A stretch of 46,371 nucleotides of DNA from Gammaproteobacteria bacterium. GTDB taxonomy: Bacteria; Pseudomonadota; Gammaproteobacteria; DSM-16500. The notes below the pieces were generated by a model. That model was not told the origin of the DNA. It saw nothing but the letters and a program-made list of their open reading frames with translations, and searched no databases. Made by a program: the position numbers and the translations under genes. Below, one piece after another: positions 42,650-46,371 of the stretch (position 1 is its first letter; every line of letters begins with the position of its first letter). The stretch lies in NCBI GenBank assembly GCA_013287765.1, contig JABDDD010000011.1:423-46793 (forward strand), written 5' to 3'.

Positions 42650-43654
42650 TTATTTCCCACAAATTTGATTTGCCATATACCCAATTGTTTCTGCATAATA
42701 AATAGAATTATTATAACTCAAAACGACTTTAAAATTAGGATAAGTTAAAAAAGTAGGACCTCCATAAGGTTGTACAATAGAAGCTAAAAGTGCAGGGTAA
42801 GGCAAAGGATCTCCTAATGTCGTGACAACCCCTAGATGACTCCACTCCTCCACAGTTTTTTCTATATTTTTCCCGATTAAGCCAATATCAAAATAAGCCG
42901 GTAAATTGACTTCTATAGTAAAGGGCATATTGTTTTGCCAGCCATTTTTAATAAGATAATTGGCAATAGAAGCAAAAGTGTCTTCTTTACTGTTCCATAT
43001 ATCTTTACGGCCATCTTGATCATAATCTACTGCATATTTAAACCAACTAGATGGTAAAAATTGCGGTTGCCCAGAAGCACCAGCCCATTCTCCTTTGAAT
43101 TGATCTAAATCAACTTGGTGTTGTTGTAGAATTTTTAAAGCATCAAATAATTCAGGCCGAAAGTTATCTTTGCGTTGCGATGCATAAGCAAGAGTAGCAA
43201 GTGATCGAATAACAGAAAAATGTCCTGTGTAGCGCCCATAACTACTTTCCATTCCCCATAGTGCTACGACAAAGCATGGATCAACCGGATAGTCATGTTC
43301 TATATCGAATAATATATTTTTATTTTTCTGATACTCCCTACGACCCAACATAATTTTATAAGGATCAGCGCGAGTATGCTGGTATTCAAGATAAGTCATG
43401 CGATGTTCTGGTTGTGTTTGTTCAAATCTTAGTATTTTTAGATCAGGTCCATTCATTGTGTTAAAAATCATATCGAATAAGACAGGATCAATTTGTTGAG
43501 CAACAGCTTCTTGCTTGAGTGCAAATACCCACTCATTCCAATCAGGTTGTGCAAGAATAATTTTCATGTGAAAAAATAAATATAAAAATAATACTAATAT
43601 TGCAAATATTTTTTTATTGATTATCAATAGAGACCACCTTATAAGATTCTTCAT
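42650..43654 (-). CDS. mltB: Lytic murein transglycosylase B
   Basis: A 334-residue SLT family 3 (GH103) enzyme that cleaves peptidoglycan between MurNAc and GlcNAc, forming 1,6-anhydro ends. It has a membrane/signal segment near the N-terminus. Catalytic Glu lies in ALWGMESSYGRYTG, and EWAGASGQPQFLPSSW, YDQDGRKDIW and SIANYLIKNGW are the family signatures. An alternative TTG start at 43627 has AAGG nine bases upstream and would give a cleaner signal peptide; ATG 43654 lacks one. No lipobox is obvious, so it may be a soluble periplasmic form. Overlaps the longer arfB frame; likely co-transcribed with arfB. Confidence 0.92.
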   Translation of the reverse strand: MKNLIRWSLLIINKKIFAILVLFLYLFFHMKIILAQPDWNEWVFALKQEAVAQQIDPVLFDMIFNTMNGPDLKILRFEQTQPEHRMTYLEYQHTRADPYKIMLGRREYQKNKNILFDIEHDYPVDPCFVVALWGMESSYGRYTGHFSVIRSLATLAYASQRKDNFRPELFDALKILQQHQVDLDQFKGEWAGASGQPQFLPSSWFKYAVDYDQDGRKDIWNSKEDTFASIANYLIKNGWQNNMPFTIEVNLPAYFDIGLIGKNIEKTVEEWSHLGVVTTLGDPLPYPALLASIVQPYGGPTFLTYPNFKVVLSYNNSIYYAETIGYMANQICGK

Positions 43655-43774
43655 TTAATCACTTTAATAGGCAAGGTCAATGAATACAATTAGGTATTTT
43701 ACTGAATTTAAAAATCAAACATGCTTGTTATTTATAAACTAATGGCAGAGAAGTTTGAAAAGAGGTCTAATAAA

Positions 43775-44344
43775 TCAAAACCGACGATTCATTCCTGGCG
43801 CAGGTCGTGTTTTGGATTGGGAATGAGGAAGAGGCGGATGATTATTTTTTGGGATATAATTTTTTTCTCGAATACGGCTATTTAGAAATTGTTTGAATTG
43901 ATCACGGTGATTCAAGTCAGGAATATTTATCACTATTTTTCCATTTTTAATATTAGCATTGTAATGAGCAACATCTAAACCCATTTGTCTTAAGTAATTT
44001 TTAAACTGATCGAGTGCTATTTTTATTTTATTAAATAAATATTGTAGCGCAACTTCTTCTAATTTTGCTTCTTTTTGGGTGAAATCAGGTCTTAGCTGTG
44101 GGAGTTTAATATTTAAAGTATGATCATCTTGACCTCTTTGACTCTCCTCTTTACCCTCTTCTTCATTTTCAATATAAAATGCTTTTTCTGCATAATCAGC
44201 TGCTTTTTTATCGGTAAAATGATCAAAAGACGTTCCATGGTCACAAAATAAAGTAGTCTTACTTCCGCAAGCGTGACAACAACCTAAAGCACGAAGTCGA
44301 TCGGTATTGAAATTTAACGCATTGAATATATTAGAAGTAATCAT
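43775..44344 (-). CDS. Unrecognised protein with N-terminal Cys/His cluster
   Basis: A 189-residue soluble protein with no signal peptide. Near residues 22-36 it has CCHACGSKTTLFCDHG, a C-x2-C...C-x-H arrangement that could hold a zinc ion. A charged acidic linker (EEEGKEESQRGQDD) follows, then a helical part (KEAKLEEVALQYLFNKIKIA), then strand-like KIVINIPDL and a basic, Pro-rich C-terminus (HSQSKTRPAPGMNRRF). I recognise no family. The eukaryotic-style Cys/His start and orphan status make an effector role possible. No clear Shine-Dalgarno was seen before ATG 44344. Confidence 0.65.
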   Translation of the reverse strand: MITSNIFNALNFNTDRLRALGCCHACGSKTTLFCDHGTSFDHFTDKKAADYAEKAFYIENEEEGKEESQRGQDDHTLNIKLPQLRPDFTQKEAKLEEVALQYLFNKIKIALDQFKNYLRQMGLDVAHYNANIKNGKIVINIPDLNHRDQFKQFLNSRIREKNYIPKNNHPPLPHSQSKTRPAPGMNRRF

Positions 44345-44429
44345 TAAATATGCCGGAAAGTAAAATATGTAGATATATTAAACTATTAGCACATAGAAAG
44401 CAAGCTATTTTTGATTAATTTATGATCAT

Positions 44430-44460
44430 AAAGGCGATAACTATATAAGTTTTCGCCTTT
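44430..44460 (-). terminator. Hairpin downstream of glutamine synthetase
   Basis: AAAGGCGA at 44430-44437 pairs with TCGCCTTT at 44453-44460, and inner AACT pairs with AGTT around an ATATA loop, leaving one mismatch. It lies 34 bases after the stop of the minus-strand glutamine synthetase gene. The following bases on that strand (ATGATCATAAATT) are not a strong U tract, so termination efficiency is uncertain. Confidence 0.5.
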
Positions 44461-44493
44461 AAAGAAAGGTGCATGATATTTTAGACAGACACA

Positions 44494-45549
44494 CTATTTT
44501 TCTGCATCACCACAAATAGTTTCAACTAAAATAGCTGCCACTTCATAGGGATTAGCATTAGCGCCAGGCCGGCGATCTTCTAGGTAACCATATCCTTTTG
44601 ATGCGACAGGTCTTGGAATACGCACTGAGGCACCCCGATTACCCACTCCAGCAATAAATTGATGAATAGAAGCTGTTTCATGTTTGCCGGTTAAGCGTAA
44701 TTCTAAATCACTACCATACACAGCAATATGTTCTTTATGCCGCGCTTCTAGTGCTTTGATTGCTTTATTAATTGCATCTATACCATTTTTTGGATCACGC
44801 ATCGCTTTTGTTGAAAAATTAGTATGTTTGCCTGCACCATTCCAGTCTCCTTTGACAGGTTTTGGATGAAGCTTAGCACTGATACCATATTCTTCGCCTA
44901 AACGGTACAATAACCAACGAGCAATCCATAAATGATCACAAACAGTTATTGGATCAGCGCTTTCTGTTTCAATACCACGATAACCAATTTGAAACTCCCA
45001 TTGACCTGGCATGACTTCTGCATTGATACCATACAGCATTAAATTAGCATCCATGCAAGCTTGCGCATGCTGTTCTACTAAATGACGGCCAAATACTTCA
45101 TCTGCGCCAACACCACAATAAAAAGGGCCTTGAGGTGCAGGATAGCCTCGATCAGGCCAACCTAACGGTTGTTGACCATTAAAAAGGGTATATTCCTGCT
45201 CAAAACCAATCCATGGATCTTGTGATTTAGCAATGTGTTCCATCACTTTGACTAAATGAGCTCTTTTATTGCTAATATGCGGCGTACCGTCTGGATTTAA
45301 TACTTCACACAAAGCTAAATAGTTAGGCTGTCCTAAAATAGGATCTTGGACAAAACAAACAGGTTGTAATGTTAAATCTGAGTCATGCCCAGCAGCTTGG
45401 TAAGTAGAGGAGCCATCAAAATTCCATTGAGGAAAATCTTTAAGTGTGACGGCTTTTTCAAAAAGTGGAACAATTTTAGTTTTAGAGCGTAATGTTTGGG
45501 TTGGGCTTGAACCATCAATCCAAATATAAGTGACTTGTGACAAGTTCAT
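44494..45549 (-). CDS. Type II (eukaryote-like) glutamine synthetase
   Basis: A 351-residue glutamine synthetase of the GSII class, which is typical of eukaryotes and found in some bacteria, and about 110 residues shorter than bacterial GSI (GlnA, ~470). Signatures are YIWIDGSS, LKDFPQWNFDGSST, WIGFEQEYTLF (catalytic Glu), GINAEVMPGQWEFQIG, HPKPVKGDWNGAGKHTNFST and the Arg-rich NRGASVRIPR. It condenses ammonia and glutamate with ATP. No adenylylation site loop of GSI exists in this class, so regulation differs. GAGGA six bases upstream supports ATG 45549 over the longer frame at 45570. Whether a GSI gene also exists elsewhere cannot be seen. Confidence 0.93.
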   Translation of the reverse strand: MNLSQVTYIWIDGSSPTQTLRSKTKIVPLFEKAVTLKDFPQWNFDGSSTYQAAGHDSDLTLQPVCFVQDPILGQPNYLALCEVLNPDGTPHISNKRAHLVKVMEHIAKSQDPWIGFEQEYTLFNGQQPLGWPDRGYPAPQGPFYCGVGADEVFGRHLVEQHAQACMDANLMLYGINAEVMPGQWEFQIGYRGIETESADPITVCDHLWIARWLLYRLGEEYGISAKLHPKPVKGDWNGAGKHTNFSTKAMRDPKNGIDAINKAIKALEARHKEHIAVYGSDLELRLTGKHETASIHQFIAGVGNRGASVRIPRPVASKGYGYLEDRRPGANANPYEVAAILVETICGDAEK

Positions 45550-45681
45550 ATGTTTCCTCAAGCGTTGCATGTAATAAGCTTATGATAACTATAACAGGTC
45601 TCATGGTAACGAAAATTACCGTCAATTTATAGAGTATTTAAAAAAAATAAATATCATTTTTTATTTGTATTTAAATTAAAA

Positions 45682-46371
45682 TTAAGTAGATAAAAAGGCC
45701 GAATGGCTTAACCAATTTTTATCTGGATAATATGCAACCACTAAAGTGTTATCTTTAATAGTATTGATTAATGGTTTTGCAATATTTCTGCTCACAGCCA
45801 AACAACCAAAACTACGACCCAGCATGCCGCGGGTTTTTGCAATATCGCCTCCAACATACCAAGCACCATGGACGACAATATTTCTTTTAAGAGCATTATT
45901 ATTAATATGACTCTCAAGGCCTTCAATACGTAATGAATAACCATCACCACCCACATAAGGTTCTTCTGTGAGAAACACGCCTAAACTGGATTTTAAACTG
46001 CCAAATTGATTAGAAAAAGAAGTGGCACTGGCAGCACCGCTATTTTTTCCATGAGCAACCCACGTATTAAATAAAACTTTTAAATTTTTAACATCAATCA
46101 CCCACAATCTGCGTTCATCAGAAGGTTTAGAATAATCCACTAATGTTAAAAGTTGTTTGTTATCTAATCCTTGTTGACGAGCATGAATATAGGCGGTTAA
46201 TCCAACTTTTAATACTGCTGGATCAAGATTACCCGCCTCTGAACAAATGGTTTTAATGGTTTGATTCATCCATGAAGCACTGGTAATCGACTCATGGAGA
46301 TATGAATTCTGAAAATAGGTAGAAACAGTATTTAAACCGGTATTTAAATTCATCGGGCCCCATCCTGCAAT
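45682..46371 (-). CDS. Murein L,D-transpeptidase catalytic domain protein, 5' end cut
   Basis: YkuD-type (PF13645-like) protein. The catalytic signature is the HGA in IVVHGAWYVGG and Cys in RSFGCLAVSR, with TRGMLGRSFG between. The N-terminal part (ICSEAGNLDPAVLKVGLTAY) is the usual helical lead-in. The frame remains open upstream of ATG 46353 to the window end, reading IAGWGPMNL, and the visible protein lacks any signal peptide although the family is exported. I therefore think the true start lies outside the window; ATG 46353 does have AGGA nine bases upstream, so a cytosolic 223-residue product cannot be excluded. Likely role is a periplasmic enzyme acting on peptidoglycan cross-links. Confidence 0.82.
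   Translation of the reverse strand: MAGWGPMNLNTGLNTVSTYFQNSYLHESITSASWMNQTIKTICSEAGNLDPAVLKVGLTAYIHARQQGLDNKQLLTLVDYSKPSDERRLWVIDVKNLKVLFNTWVAHGKNSGAASATSFSNQFGSLKSSLGVFLTEEPYVGGDGYSLRIEGLESHINNNALKRNIVVHGAWYVGGDIAKTRGMLGRSFGCLAVSRNIAKPLINTIKDNTLVVAYYPDKNWLSHSAFLST

Noticed and set aside
1-46371. tRNA or rRNA genes and CRISPR arrays
   Set aside because: No T-loop-like GTTCRA-type sequence in a cloverleaf context, no conserved rRNA stretch and no regularly spaced direct repeats with unique spacers were seen on either strand.

Overview
The window is AT-rich and gene-dense. I infer an intracellular or host-associated gammaproteobacterium of the Legionellales (Legionella / Coxiellaceae / Aquicella type). 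The grounds are low GC, an ankyrin protein ending in a eukaryotic CaaX prenylation box, an NB-ARC ATPase, a eukaryote-type (GSII) glutamine synthetase, a host-attachment-family protein, a secreted choloylglycine-hydrolase-family enzyme and several orphan proteins that look like effectors. No rRNA, tRNA, CRISPR array, intact IS element or phage gene was seen. The taxonomy is inference.

Layout. 0-1.7 kb: an NB-ARC ATPase apparently frameshifted in an A8 tract at the left edge, a secreted DUF2147 protein and an ATPase remnant. 1.9-6.0 kb: two convergent paralogues of a membrane protein with a spermidine-synthase-like domain lacking the catalytic Asp. 6.3-8.3 kb: an exported polysaccharide deacetylase and the ankyrin/CaaX protein. 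8.5-11.2 kb: dbpA, a cold-shock protein and an M29-type peptidase, all on the plus strand. 11.2-15.2 kb: small membrane or low-complexity proteins around a Lon-like protease whose promoter region holds a perfect 28-bp palindrome, then a host-attachment-family protein. 15.2-22.3 kb: alpha/beta hydrolase, lysine-rich basic protein, GIY-YIG protein, MATE exporter, 2OG-Fe(II) oxygenase, HdeD-like protein with an outer-membrane protein, PnuC and an SDR. 22.5-28.1 kb: a 1,869-residue TpsA-type adhesin with C-terminal Trp-led repeats. 28.1-37.1 kb: agmatinase family, Cys/Tyr-rich exported protein, Ser/Thr dehydratase, S33-type hydrolase, lipoprotein, Tag glycosylase, an MFS symporter, an orphan protein and a Bcr/CflA-type MFS exporter. 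37.3-42.1 kb: Ntn amidase, then a tight two-gene unit of REC-GGDEF-EAL regulator plus MHYT histidine kinase. 42.1-46.4 kb: a MITE-like inverted repeat, mltB-arfB, a Cys-motif orphan, GSII and an L,D-transpeptidase cut by the right edge.

Themes. Envelope and export functions are common (polysaccharide deacetylase, MltB, L,D-transpeptidase, TpsA, outer-membrane protein, lipoprotein, several signal peptides). The REC-GGDEF-EAL/MHYT-kinase pair is a self-contained c-di-GMP signalling unit. The agmatinase-family enzyme may feed putrescine into polyamine metabolism, but the two spermidine-synthase-like membrane proteins do not look like ordinary spermidine synthases. Many start codons were chosen by Shine-Dalgarno spacing, and several differ from the longest reading frame, including TTG starts.
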